NCBI GenBank assembly: GCA_008360955.1
Contig: LUCM01002418.1
Span: 144,834 to 208,833, forward strand
Direction of reading: 5' to 3'
DNA: 64,000 nucleotides
Origin: Fasciolopsis buskii
Taxonomy: Eukaryota; Platyhelminthes; Trematoda; Plagiorchiida; Fasciolidae
Numbering within the stretch: the first letter of the stretch is position 1; every line of letters starts with the position of its first letter. The notes under the pieces are model-generated. The model did no database searches, was not told the origin of the DNA, and saw only the letters and a list, made by a program, of their open reading frames with translations. The position numbers were made by a program, and so were the translations under genes. This document shows positions 1 to 12,999 of this stretch, in pieces.

Positions 1-524
1 AGAGTAAGGCCATAATATAAATGGAGAGCATGGTCTGCATGCCAACCTACCTTTTAACAAAAAGCTTCACTCCAGAGATCTCTTTTGACTATGAACTTGA
101 AGCTGGAGTCAATTATGTCAGAAGAAGCACAGCTTAGTAGATCATGGCCAGGTCATCATCGCTGCATTTGTCTCGAATCATTTCTGAAGATCTTTTCCCC
201 ATCTCTGCATATGGCATTTCAGAGTGTCATTCAGATCATTATGTGAACTGAACGGGATATGGTAAACATCCGACAAAGTTCATCAGTGCCGTTGGTACTA
301 ACGTGATGCGTTAGGAAATCAATCATCCTTTCTTCCTAGGTCAAATTATTTGAAAATCATACCTACAGGTGGTGACATCACCATGACCCAACAAGAAAAC
401 AAAAGTCGGCTGAACCGAATCAAAACGATCTAGAATATAGCATCAAGGAGACGCAGAAGCAAGTTCGTACGAAGGTAATTTTCCCTTCAAAATTAACGAC
501 GGGAGAGCCAATGGCGAACAATAC

Positions 525-600
525 CCAGACCATAGATTCGAACCCAAAATTTGTCAGCAACAGAATAAGTCTACTCAACCATTTTGTCAGTAGAGTGATT
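525..600 (-). repeat. tRNA-like Pol III promoter relic (SINE head)
   Basis: Read on the minus strand, an A-box-like block (complement of 574-589, TGACAAAATGGTTGAG) is followed 44 bases later by a near-perfect B box (complement of 535-545, GGGTTCGAATC). This order and spacing are those of an internal RNA polymerase III promoter in a tRNA or tRNA-derived SINE. No acceptor-stem complementarity is evident and no CCA-type end is seen, so a retroposed or decayed copy is more likely than a working tRNA gene. No tail similar to the 28-kb and 44-kb SINEs was recognised. Confidence 0.45.
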
Positions 601-2247
601 AGCGTGTCGACTTGTTGATGTAAATTTCATAGAGGGAGCGAAATTTCCTGTCAATCCAGTGCTGATTACTAGAGCACAAGAAAGGAAGGTCTAAAATCAT
701 GTTCTCTTGTGCCACACTGTCTGACGCTTCTGAATATCAATTTTTAGGTAATGCAAACCAGCTGCATATTTTGGAATCCTTCATAGCTTTCACTGTCCAA
801 GTGATCCCAGTCGAATTCAATTTTCAGCTGTGGTATTGTAGACGACACTGGGGATATTACTGCTTATTATTTAACAGATAGAGTAAGCCAATCGCCGTCA
901 GCACTCTAGTCGATAAATAATAACCAACAGAGTTGCAAATCGTTGGTTTCCAGACCTCGATAGATGGTAACCTAGAAGAGATTATGGATATTGTTATCGA
1001 ATATTTCTAATCTTCAGGTGTTCTGTTTGGTGTCCTTCCAGCGATGACATTTTAGCTGATGCTCTGCCCAAAGTACTCAATTTTGGCACACGGACATGGC
1101 TGACAAGATGACAAATATTGTCTGCAAAACTTGCCCTAAATAGACTATCCACGGTAAACGAAATGTTGGAGAATTACAACACCTAGTGATAGCGGTGCTA
1201 CTAACATTAGAACAATCTCAATAGAAGTGTGGGTTTTTACGTTGCTGATTGTCGCATTTCTTCTTTCACTGATTGTTCGGGTCGAACTATCTCGAAGTAG
1301 GTTCCCAACAAATCGATGACGTACAGCGATAAACCACTTAAATGCAGTCTAGTCCCTTATTTCATGCTTTTTGAGACGAATTCGGTTTTAGTAAACCCAG
1401 CGCAACAGATTTCAGTCGATATACATGCATTTCCTTATGTGAGTTGTGAATAGCCTAATCAAATAAACCTCATAGATTCCTCAACATGCGGTTTTCATGA
1501 CTAAATTATTGATAAACTTGTGTCAAACAGGGAATAGTAAAGTTGTCGCAATGTGACTATTGTTAGTTTATCATGACTTTGAGGTGAAAGTTATAATCAT
1601 TGTTCACCACGGGTTGCGCGTATATGAAGCTAATCAAGTGGTTCTTCAAATTTGCCGAAAAAATCGACCAACAAAGATATCAACCTCTTTTCCGTGGAAG
1701 GAATAACTTCAGTTCTTTGGTTACCGAGTAGATCACATGTAATTTCAGAAATGAAATGCATTGAGCTCTGGAAAAAAAGGGAACTGATGAGCTCTTTGTT
1801 TTAGAACTAGATGCAGCTTTTGCAGTTCTGTTTTTTTTAATATGTTCTAGCTGGTGATATCGGATAGAGGAAGGAGCGGATTTATTTCATTTGTCGATAT
1901 TCATTTTACAGGTTATTCGAAAAAATACAGTATGCTGCGTGGCCTAGCTTTGCGAAGGTGGCATAATCAGTGTCGCGTCAGTTGTTGCTTATTATTCATT
2001 TATCATTAAAATGTTATCATGTTTTTTTGATGATATTTTGTGCCACTGGAACGAAACTAGCTTTCACTATCATGAAGTTGGCGGAGCGAGTCATCATTTT
2101 ACTCAGCAACGTAGCCAAATTTTTGATACATTTGGACGTAAGTAACTTATTCTCCTCAAGTTTTGCAATAAAAAATAGAGTGAAAAAGATACATCAAATT
2201 TAATTGCCAAGAATTCATCATCTTATTTTGAACAACATTTTTGAACG
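601..2247. other. No gene recognised
   Basis: AT-rich DNA with only short open frames (the best is 77 codons at 1970-2203, unrecognised). I see no repeat array, RNA gene or transposon end. It could be intron or intergenic DNA. Confidence 0.5.
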
Positions 2248-2397
2248 TCAGTTGAAAGTTCCGACTATTACAAGGGCTCTGCGAGCAACAAATCTCTCCC
2301 CGTGGTTAGCATGCTCAAAGCATAGGAATGTTAAAGGTTTATGAAAGATTAATAATTCATATCTGGAGGAAAACATCCAAACAATGCATTCAGTCAG

Positions 2398-2661
2398 TTT
2401 CTTATTACCGCCGTACAAGATTTTTCCGCTAGTCTTCACTGAAGACTGAACCAGTGGTGCAATACCTGGAACACCGGCATATATAACAGGTCCTCTTGAA
2501 GCCACGTCCAGGAAGAAACCAGTGAAGACGGAAGCGGAAATAAAACAAAGCACTTGATGGCATTCACCGCACGTGCGTTTACTCTCCCGTTCTTCATCTC
2601 TGTTTTGTCTCTGACCCATACTGACCGCTAGAATGGTTTTTCTGTTGTACTTATCCATCAT
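2398..2661 (-). CDS. Possible first exon of a small membrane protein (unassigned)
   Basis: The minus strand opens with ATG-ATG at 2661 and stays open for 137 codons. The first ~88 residues look protein-like: a charged N-terminus (KYNRKTILAVSMGQ, then an Asp/Glu/Arg-rich stretch), a CGEC dicysteine motif near residue 31, and a hydrophobic segment (VLCFISASVFTGFFLDVA) long enough to span a membrane. After ILYGG there is a possible splice donor (GGCG then GTAATAAG), and beyond it the reading frame looks less like protein, so I end the exon there. The frame continues to a stop at 2248. A CxxC motif next to one membrane helix recalls small mitochondrial assembly factors, but that is only an analogy. 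A chance open frame of this length is possible in a window this size. Confidence 0.3.
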
Positions 2662-5600
2662 TCAATCCGGATAGTTTAAGTTCCATACAGTTTCCGACTG
2701 CTGTGACGGTTTTGCATTAGCTGTTCCCCCGATACTTAACAAGAGCGACACAGTCAGTCGCTGAACGCCATTCTGAAGGCTAATGATATCTTGGTGAGTC
2801 AGCCTATGGTTAACTAATGCCCATATTAATTAACTCTATCAAAAAGCTAGGTTACACCAACTGGAAGTGCAGGCTTACGTAGAAATTAGGCTTTCGAATG
2901 AAAGCACCTTTGTCACAATACGGTATTTTTCGAACATGCATGGTGCCTTCTAAAAGTCCATGGGTCACATCATTCAAGAACTTAAAGTATTGCATCTAGG
3001 GTGGTCTAGAAAAGTAGAGGAACTAGACGACGAGGTAGTCAAAATAATTTAGATAAAGATTCAAAATAAATGACCACCGCTAGTAAGTCTTACTGTATCA
3101 TAAATAAGCACTAAGCAGTTCGCTTTGATTGATCATTTTGAAATCCGACACGTGATAGTTCGTCCACAAGCAGTTTGCACGCGCTGTCGGCGTACTTTGA
3201 ACAAACTATAACAGACTGCTCGCTTTAGTCGGTGCCCCGCTGTGCAGGACTGAAGTAATTGTTCACAGTGTTTTAAATTTAGGTCATCTTGAGATCGAGC
3301 AGTTCATACTGCGTGGTAGTGACTAAACACCAAAATCGTCAAAGTAGAGTTCAGAGAAGAACGTTACATCGCTACAAAATTTAGCAGTATTAGAAAGTTT
3401 CGAGGAACTGAAACTCGGGAATAGTGTCAAAATAATAACAAATAATTATTCCATTTAGGGGTATATCGGTATCCAGCAATTATCCAGAGAATTTTTCGGA
3501 ACTCTTGGTTTAGTAAGAGTAACGTTGGTTGACGGGTTCACGTTAAGCGGACATTTTCACCGCACGAAGTCGTGAGCGCCATCAGGTGGTGCAGGACTCC
3601 ACATTTCAAGATCCGATGCTCAAGAGAGGCATGTTAGACAACACCCCCAGGTTAATAAAGTTTACTTCCATATGACATTCGCCAGTTCTCGTTTCGGTTA
3701 GATCAACCAAGTTGTCTTAATTAAGCCAAACAGAAGTGGTAGTTTTATAAGATTTAAGAATCCTGTCCCCGGAGAATCCCGTATGGCTGTTGCAGTGTTC
3801 AGAAATAAAAGATTGCACCAAAGGCGAGGTAAATTGCTCACGCAAACCCATTGAGGAAAATGACGAGTTATAAGTATCATTTAATTGCAACTTCCAATTG
3901 TTGTACACAGTTAACACCATGCTTAACCTATCTAACTGCCTCTGATTCACCTTTGCGCCTGTGTTTCGAAAACAAAACAAACTGAATCGCAATATATAAG
4001 TAGATAGAAATGACAGATGCAAAACTGCTTCATCTTAAATAAACTCCTGGTACCTAAGGTCATCCGTGTAGCACAAGGCCTCAGGAAATCTGATGGTGTT
4101 ACTGTTGTTAGGTTAGTTAGATGCTGCATGAAAGTCATTTCAGTCGAAGTCGATCATCTCTCCTGTGGCACTAAATACTGGATACTACCAACTCCGGTCT
4201 TAGGAAGACTAGGTATATCTTTTATTCAGCAACGGGGAACCATCCACTTATGCGATTATTTTACCAAGGCATTTGAATATAGCAAGTTATACTTGATGGT
4301 TTTCATATCTTGTTCTTTTGTCACTGACCTACCTACTGTCTGGGCACTACTCGTCCTTCAAAGCCATTCCTACATGAGATTTCTATTTATCGAATAGGCA
4401 TATGGCATATTTCAAACACAGATTTGCTTAAGTTCAGCACTTGATTGCTACATCTACAAATCTGTAGATTCCGTCAGTTTACATTGAATTTTCTGGTCAC
4501 CACTCCCGTGGTATAACCAACCTAAAGTGATTTACAAGAAGTTTTTTATATTGTCCTCTTACAAGGGCCGAAGTTTCTGAGGTGTGGAGTATAAGAAAAC
4601 AATGGGATTCTAGGTATAGATGTATTAGTGGGAAGAGGGCTGTTGAATCTACTATCAGACTTGACTGGAATGTAAGCGAGGTCACTGAAGTTCTTGTAAG
4701 TTTAACCATGCCTCATAACAGAGTAACATGGAGGAGAGTTGATATTCAATTAAAATCTAACCTATTTGAGATTAAGTCAGGAAATGAGTCCAATATGGCA
4801 GCGAGTTCAATCTAGTTTTGTAGTAGCATCTTTTAGCTGTAGATGTAAGTTAGCCCCCAAGTATTGCTTTAATAATTACAGCCAAAATGAAGTAGTAATT
4901 GCATTGTTCTTTCGACTTCAACGCAGTCAAGTGATGCCTAGGAATCAGTGCAATGTAGCTCCCAAACCTCTTCTTCAGCTAAGAGATCAGATGATATCCA
5001 ATTAATTAATATAACTCAGGTAATCTAGCTTAAGTGGCTGAAAGGAAGCCCGTCACCATGCTTTAACCGTGTGAAGAGTTAGCGCAATTTGCTCTGATAT
5101 TAGAGCTTCACAGATAGCACAGTTCGTGCATCTAATTTTCAAACTTCCAACAGGGACAGAGATAAGCCCCAACTACTGATGTGCGAATGCTTATGAAAAC
5201 TGGGGAAAGTGAACGCTAGGGCTAGTGAGTTGCTAGTAACTTATTTATTTATCAGTAAATAAAAGAAGGGACTCATCACATTTGAGACTATTTGGGAGCG
5301 ACTGACTATTATCGGTAAAAATTCACTGGTGAAAAGTCGTTCTTTAGATCGAATATCGAATCGGTGACCATTTTATCTAAAAACGGAAGACCCCATGTCC
5401 AATGACTGACCGTGGTGGCAAGTTTTCAACCACGTGGTTACCAGTGTATGTTGGTTGCCGTTTACATCCGACTGGTTCTGCTTGGCAGAAAGTTGTCGAT
5501 TCAGAGAAGCGTCTGTTCTGACTGATGGACTGTTTGGACTAAAATATATTATATAGAGACCAAAGTCTTCAGATTTAACTGTTCTCAAATTATTTCTAGC

Positions 5601-6439
5601 TCATGAGACCTAAATGGGATTGTGATCAGTCAGGTCGATTGTTGAATCTCTGTCTCTGAACTTGTCCTCAGGGCTTCGCAGTAATTTTTCCCCTACGTTG
5701 ACCGAATAACCGCTAAAGACTGACAGTTGGATGGGCGGCCACGTGCCGTTTATGGTACACGATGCTTGAACTAAAACTATCTCGACCAAATAGCCTTACG
5801 GTTGTATACCGAAAATCCAAGTTACTATGATAATGATGGCGTCAAAGAAGTCGATTTCATTTTGTTTCAAGCTTGTGCCACAAGTGTGATCGTTATGTAC
5901 TAAAATGGAAAACATTTCATTTCCGAATCAAAGAAATTATGGAAAAGGGAATGATAAATCAAACCAATGTGAAACTATTTTTTCTTAGGGAAAACGTCCA
6001 GCAACTTTAGAAATCAGACCGGAATTGACTGACCCTAAATTTTGATATGCATATGACTTCCTTTGTAAATGACCGCTTCGGTACTTCCGGTCCAGATAAG
6101 CAGATGAAGCGAATACTCAGACAAACTGATGTATGCTATGACTACTATATTACTGAATTAAAATAAACTACTCTCTCAAGGAGTAAGTTACCAACGTTCA
6201 GAGGTTATAGCTTCTAGTTTTATACCGCCGGAAACTTTGAAATACTGCTTTATTTGGTGTAACTCCAGCAGAAATAATCTACGTTTGTCGTGTTTTTTTC
6301 GAGAGTGTGCTACTGGGTCTGTTACGTCGAAGGAATAAATAAGATGCAAGAAATTCATTGAAGAAAGTTAACCCATGCAAATATTATGTGGATACGTATG
6401 TAAAACAGCGAACCCACTAAAACTCTATGCATTAAGAAT
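2662..6439. other. No gene recognised
   Basis: Contains short overlapping open frames on both strands (the longest is 126 codons at 4017-4397, plus strand) with no recognisable domain. They overlap each other in antisense, as chance frames do. No repeats or RNA genes seen. Confidence 0.45.
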
Positions 6440-6530
6440 TCGACCCCAAGAGGTGGGATCGAACCGACGAACCCTCCGCTTACCGGGTAGATACTCCACC
6501 ACAAAGCTATTGCGAACTAGACTCCCCGAC
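6440..6530 (-). repeat. tRNA-like Pol III promoter relic (SINE head)
   Basis: On the minus strand an A-box-like stretch (complement of 6493-6509, TAGCTTTGTGGTGGAGT) lies 44 bases before a perfect B box (complement of 6455-6465, GGTTCGATCCC). Only three of five T-stem pairs form and no matching acceptor stem is seen, so this is a tRNA pseudogene or SINE head and not a functional tRNA. The 74-codon open frame on the opposite strand here is a by-product. Confidence 0.5.
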
Positions 6531-9500
6531 ACAAGTTACGTAATTGGTTTTCCCATTCTACGTAACATACGGATTCTCGGGCCATCTAAAGTTGAATGAC
6601 TATATGTATCAACAACAGCGATGTTACTAGAAGAAACAATAGGACGATGGGCTCTTTTCAAAGCTGTTTACTAACTGATTCACTGCTTTTGGTGCGAATG
6701 TTGAGCCCAGGACTTTACCGCCTGCAGACTATGTTGTTCCATCCAATATTCTAGAAAGCTTCCCTATCGCGGCAAAAATTACAAAAAACCGGACTCTCAG
6801 CAAATTCGCTCACAGCCGTGGGAAGCAATTTTGATGTAAACGTTTTTTATATGTTTCAGGCGGAATCAATTGTAGTACGTTACCTCAATCCTAATCTCCT
6901 TCAAGTCAAGACCATTAGGTCTTGAAGTGTGACGTTTAAAAATTAGTAGGTCAGGATGCTGAATCCGATAGGCACGTAGTACTGTTCAGCCTGGTACTCT
7001 TCGTGTGATTTGGGAAATGTATTCAGAAATTTGGAGCTTAAAGTTTCTCATATGATATTGCGTAACTTACATTAGACAGCAAGCAAAAAGCTATGCTTCT
7101 ACAATGGTAAAATTTCTGATTAAAATAATGTTTCTGTTCTTCTCAAAAAATAATACTAAAAGATTTAGCATCTTTATCTTTTCCGATTAGTACGGAGAGG
7201 ACAATATCATCTTGAGACGGAGGGATACAACGTGTTACAACAGTCTGCCTGAAGGTGCTTGAAGCGAATCAACTGAGATAAATCGATCGATGTGTAGAAT
7301 TGACAATATGGGACTACATGGTGAATTTTCACTGGTGAAAGGAAACATCGACCACTTGAGGTAAATGTACTTATGATGACAGCTAAGCTCATTTCGACAA
7401 GACACGATTACTTCATTTGGCAATTCAAAGATAACTAAATTAAGACTGATGCGTTCATATCTTGCACAATGTCCCTGGTAGCCATCAGTCTAAATTGTAT
7501 ACCAATCGGTGAATTGAACACTGTATCAATTTCCATTATTTATGACACGTTGATGTTTGAATGGCAATAACCGGATCACAAAAAGCAGCTCGAACGTAAT
7601 AAGTAGTTCCATTTCAAGAGAAGTCTTAATTGAATTAATTACTTTTCCATGCTCTCCCTGGTACTGACGGCCTGGCAAAAGATGTACTTACAGATTGAAC
7701 CAATGTGTTGAGTCCTTGTGGCTAATTATAAACCGTGTGTTAATTACTACTACAGTGACGCCTGAATACATCACTAAACCGAAAATTCTCGGTTTAACTC
7801 ATCGTTTCAAATAGTTTCCCGCTGTGATGAAGAATAACATGAGCTAAACATCGAAAAATCACTGCTAATACGCCCATCCCACGGCTTAGAACGGATGAAA
7901 CGTTCCCAGAAATAGCGCTTACTTATTCAGATAGGCAAAACAAAAATGCATAAAAACCCCACTAAACGAAATAGGTCAAACGAATACCAGGCATGAGTGA
8001 TTTGCTGGGTCGATTATCAATCGATTATGTCCAATATGCTCAGGAAATTATTCAGAGTTGAACGAATATCAAAATTACATCATGCATTTTAATTTTTACT
8101 TAGCCTAAGATCGATAAAATCACTCCGACCTGAGGAGGGAAATACATTAACAAGCCTTTAGGAAAATTTGAGATAAATTGACTGACTGGTCACATAATCA
8201 ATTATTCTTATCTAGAAGCAGTTCAGAGAGTTCACCCAATATCTGTTCCTACCTCATACTAGACAAACGCTTGACTGGTTACTGAATAAACTACAAATTT
8301 ATTCAGATTTGTGCAGACAGATCGGGAAGTACTTATTTAAAAGATGTGAAAAATGGACGGGAAAATGTTAACATAACTTGAGTTCATTCGCGGCATTAAT
8401 CGTGTCTAACAACCTGCTATCGTTAGCTTCAAAATCTAGTCCGATATTCATGTAATCGGATTGTTGATATTTGGGTTCTATCCACCTGTTCCTTGTTTAA
8501 CGATGGTTGAGAAATGATATGGTTATTTTTTACCGAAGACGATCATTTCATAACAACATGGATTTAAGAAATAATGATCGAGAAACTTTAGTCTATATGA
8601 TGCAAATAGGTCGATATGCTAGGCAAGGTCCCACTTCTCGTGGACTCAGTCGGATTCTTGATAGCCATAAACCGTCTGCTTTAGGACTATTCACGATACG
8701 AAAATTCGTGGTCGGAAAGAATTTTTCTTAGATCTGATGTATCTTCAATGGAACTGCTATTTTAGCTCCATGGTTTGGAAGGTGCATGCCCCAGCTGGTG
8801 TGGTCTTTTCCACTGCTTGAAGGGAATTAGACAAATGATTCCAAAAATCTGCATGGTAGGCAACCGTATGGGTTTTCACTAAGTAATGAGCGATGGCCAG
8901 CTACCACCTACTGTCGGCCATTACGATTACCAATTCTGCTGAATTTCAAACGGCTGGCCTGTGAGGTATCAAGCGTAGAATCCGCTTGACAGTCACCCGT
9001 AAGTCTAGTTCGTAAATTTTGAAATACTGTTGTCATCTCCGTTTTATGTTAGCGAAAAATTTACTTAAAAACAGACGATGACAGCCTGGATCATAGCAAG
9101 CGGTATTCAATTGTATATATAAAAATCCTAGTGGATTTTTTATCGATCTCCTCACGAAACTGCTATTTGCTCTTGGAAGAAATACAGACGGCAGGCATCC
9201 ATGTAAGCCGTGTGGTGTATTTATTGACAAATAAGCAATATTATGCAACCTTCGTAATTAAATTCAATCATAACCCGCTAAGTCAGCCTTGATTATCTCG
9301 ACTGGTAGGGACAAAGGTAGACAAGCATTTACAACCTTTCAGGCTCGCAGTCCTTTTACTTATTGATACTAAAATGTTGTACGATAGATGTATCGAAAGA
9401 CTTGAAATGCAGTCGACATTCCAATGCAGGCAACCACCAAAAGCACTCAGCTTGACCAATTCTGACAGACCCATAGGAAAACGAGTTGGCAATAGTTTCC

Positions 9501-10990
9501 AAATTAATTCATCATCAACACCATTAATTTCTAACAGAGAAACGATGAGTTAAATACCATTAGAAAGACGTACCCTCAGTGGACAGTAGAAGTTCCTGAG
9601 TGCAAAAGCCCTCCGGAACCTCACTTTTGTCGACGTACTCTAAGGCGTGCGTGTTCAAGCCGCACTACGTGTGGATGATGGTGTATGCCTGTACGAGCGC
9701 CTGTCAATGAGTGCATTCCTACGTTTGTGCGTATTTGTTCACGTGGTCGTGGCATCTTACAATAGAGACAGCATCGGCCTGGAGGTTCACTCGGCCCAAG
9801 GAGAAATGGTAACATTCACAGTTTGCTGGAAGCAACATAACAAAACAATAAACTGTTTGAGTTGATTTGCTCTTCTACAGACGGATATTTAATGGTTCTC
9901 GTGCCAATAGTAAAGTTTGATTTCTTTTTCATCTTCAAAATCAGCACCCAACCCGTGGAGAATCAGCCACAGACATGCGTTTGCTAGTCGGTAAGAACGA
10001 ATGAAAACACACGAAACAACTACACAACCAGAGTTGGAGTAACCGATAGACAGGTAGACGATAAATGGGTGACTGCCAGTTAGAGTGACTGACACGTATC
10101 CAGGTCTGGGGAATGAGCAACAGACATGGAGAGTTGATCAATGGCGGGGCGTGGTACCACGTGAAGGTGAGGATGGAACGTTTGTCGACTTGTGTGTGTT
10201 TGTGTGCGGAGTCGATATGTTTCAGAAGCGCAATGCGAACCCTTGCTGCAATTAGCAACAAGACAAGGGTACAAACACTAGTCAAGTGTACCACCAGGGC
10301 TTTACCATGGGGATGACAGCGAACAAACGAGGGGTCGCAGAAAACGTCATTTTGCTGTGCTAGTAACCACCGAGACCGATGAATCAGAAAGCTTTTCCGT
10401 TTCCATTAGTCGTATCTAAAAGATGCCGCGTGATGCTGCTTATTTACTTTTGAAAGATATCATTTGTACATTGTACAGGTTACAAGATTCGGTTCACGTC
10501 AAACCGCATAAGTCCTTCGATAGATAGTCCACATGCACACACACACACACACTTATTTATTTGGGTGGACAATTGTCCGAGCACCGGAATTTGCATATAC
10601 GCTATCAGTAATCCCACATGCATCGTGGTTCCAATTCCGAGCCAACAAACACAAACGGTGCTTGGATAAGAACAATTACTTACATTCGTAACCTCACCAA
10701 GAAATGCGTGAAGATATCAATAATCAGAGTTCTCGCGTAACTCCATTTTTAGTGTGTACCCATGCGAATTTAGTTTGATACCTTGTAACAACTGAGGGTC
10801 GTAGGAGAGCTAAACTTGATGCTGGCGCAGACAGTATGGCGAAGAGTAATTCATTGTAAAAGATAAAAGATGACTCAAGTGCATCATTCCCGAACACACC
10901 TTGCGGTCATTATGGCCCAGATTGCGGGTTTACAAAACCACGAAGCTGAATGACACCAGTGACCAAAATGTGAGGATGACAAAGAAATTT
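6531..10990. other. No gene recognised; one GC-richer segment
   Basis: Mostly AT-rich. A small hairpin with 8-base arms (TAAACCGA / TCGGTTTA) sits at 7775-7796. A 74-codon plus frame at 8507-8731 has a mixed, charged composition but no recognisable domain or convincing splice sites. The stretch 9600-10340 is visibly richer in G+C than its surroundings and has overlapping open frames on both strands (117 codons minus at 9941-10294). It may be an old interspersed repeat or an island of selected sequence; no product is suggested. Confidence 0.4.
10536..10552. repeat. (CA)n microsatellite
   Basis: Uninterrupted CA dinucleotides, about eight units. Confidence 0.9.
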
Positions 10991-10999
10991 GTGTGGGAT

Positions 11000-11065
11000 G
11001 TGCGGACTCGAACCCATTTAACTAAGCAAAGAAATAGCCAATGGAACCGAATTTGGTATCATCCC
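11000..11065 (-). repeat. tRNA-like Pol III promoter relic
   Basis: Minus-strand B box GGGTTCGAGTC (complement of 11005-11015) is preceded 43 bases upstream by TACCAAATTCGG (complement of 11047-11058), which matches the A-box consensus TRGCNNARYNGG at most positions. No acceptor stem is evident. Read as a decayed tRNA-derived element. Confidence 0.4.
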
Positions 11066-12840
11066 AAAGCTCAGAAAGAGATCCTTTTATTGAAATCAAA
11101 ATCATTGAGGTGAACTGAAACAAGCAAGGCACTAGTTTAAATTCATATTAATTCCACAGCAAAAAGTAAAATATTTTAGCACTTTTGTAAATATTAGTTA
11201 CCCATCATCATGCTCTCAGTAATGAGATCAGTGAGAGACTTCTATTCTTCATTGAAATTCGCAATCTTTGTTCAGCATGGTCAAAGTCCTAACTCCCGTA
11301 ACATTTGTTCGTATTTCTTCCGCCACTCAAATTTCTGATAAGCGAGAATGAAGCTAGTGTGAGCGACAGGTGATAACCTGCAATGTAAATTGTTTTTATG
11401 CCAATTAATTAACTTTGGGAAAAGTTAAAACACCGGGATTTTAAGGTTTGCATGCATTTTTGGTTCATCTGCACGAAGAAACGTTAGTGAACATGTGCAC
11501 ATTTAGTTTGTCCCCACTTCTGTAGATCAACCATCAATCTCAGAGTAACATCATAGCCCGGAATTCGGTTACGTCTTAGTTACTGTATCAAACTCCTGCG
11601 GCGTACGACTGCATTGTGCAAAAATGTCACATTTTTATAATCTCACTTAAACTGTCAAAAAACTTGCTACATTTTTAGCTGCATGAACTACCTGTCAGCT
11701 GCAACGTGGTGGTTCACTTCATGCAACTTCACGCATGTGCCAAAGTTCCAATTACGTCCAGTGTGACAGGTTGAAATTCAGTTTTCCTGATAGCACTTTG
11801 ACTGCAAGGTTTGGACTGGTTGCACTAAAAGAAACCTCATTGAAAGCAGTTGAATAATATTCCAAATGTCGGCGTAAATTAATTATTTAGTTGATTGTGA
11901 GAAAGATCCGCGTACGGTACCCTATCTTGTTCTCCATGAGACCGTTCTGTGCATTCTTATAGGAATGAGCGTTTTATTGCAGCTGCATTTGGAGGAGATA
12001 AACGAAGCTCACAGTCAGCTAAAATTACAAGGTTTAAAGAAAACCCGTGAAAGTAGCAAGACAAGCCGAACAAGCTTTGATTAGTTATTCGCATTCATGA
12101 CAATTCAATTAATTGGATCCGAAATATTTCAAAGGCTTAGAGTTTCGAATTCATACCAGTTCACACCTCCAAGACCATGCACAGCTGACGATTGATTGAT
12201 TTATCAAACAATCAGTTTGCAAATCACTTGTTGGAGGATGTGAAACGAGCCAGAGGAGTTAAAGCTTTTAGGCAACTGAGGACGCATCAGAACGATGAAA
12301 AGGAATAGCATTTTTGTATGGGGCAGAAATTCGCACAAATTTCAACTGTTAATCACTCTATACTGTTACTATGCTGTGGCAAGATGAACGTTTGAGGTGT
12401 AACAATTATTTTTAGGGAAGTTTAGTATTCACACATTGCCCAGGTAGACAGTCTGTAGTATTCTCATGAAAATACATCTCTGGTCTAGTTGAATTTTTAT
12501 TTACTACCAAGAAAAAGATCAACATGATTCATCTTCTGCAAAATGAAACACAATATCCCAAAAATTATTCCTAACTGTTTACAATGGTCTTTTGAAAACA
12601 CCCAGCAGGCCTTAGTGTCGCAGAAAATATATGACGGATAGGCAATACGGTCGTCACCACACAAAGACCAATAACTATGACCCTAAAATCGGAGTGGTGT
12701 AGAGTGGTACAGATTCTCACTCAGATGTGTTAATGAGCCCGGAGACAACGATCTTCCAGTCACCGTCCTCCACAGCTATATTTGCTGCATTCCTCGGAAC
12801 CCATTAGGGGGCAAGTGGTGAATGGGCGCCCCGTTTATCA
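11066..12840. other. No gene recognised
   Basis: AT-rich, no open frame of note, no repeat or RNA gene seen. Confidence 0.5.
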
Positions 12841-12852
12841 AGTGTTTGGTAG

Positions 12853-12993
12853 TTGCGCCGGGCTCAAAAACTGAAAAAAGCATCCATTACAAATGGCCTA
12901 CGCCATTTCAAGGAATTTGCAAAGACGAAATGGGCCAAACAAAAAAGACCAGTTGTGGTTTTAAAATCTTCTTCAGGAAAAGTTAACCCAGGT
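12853..12993 (+). CDS. Possible internal exon, basic protein segment (unassigned)
   Basis: An open stretch of about 46 codons starts immediately after TTTGGTAG, which can serve as a splice acceptor, and ends at CCCAG followed by GTAAGG, a near-consensus splice donor. The translation is strongly basic, with pieces such as LRRAQKLKKASITNG and KRPVVVLKSSSGK, and its codons look more like coding DNA than the surroundings. The exon would end in phase 1. No domain is recognised. The in-frame stop just upstream is part of the proposed acceptor. Chance cannot be excluded, because short frames flanked by AG and GT are common. Confidence 0.27.
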
Positions 12994-12999
12994 AAGGGA

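Noticed and set aside
1786..1800. CTGATGAG at 1786 and similar CTGATGA words at 28147 and 42768 as ribozymes
   Set aside because: None is followed by a stem II and GAAA, and none has stem I complementarity nearby.
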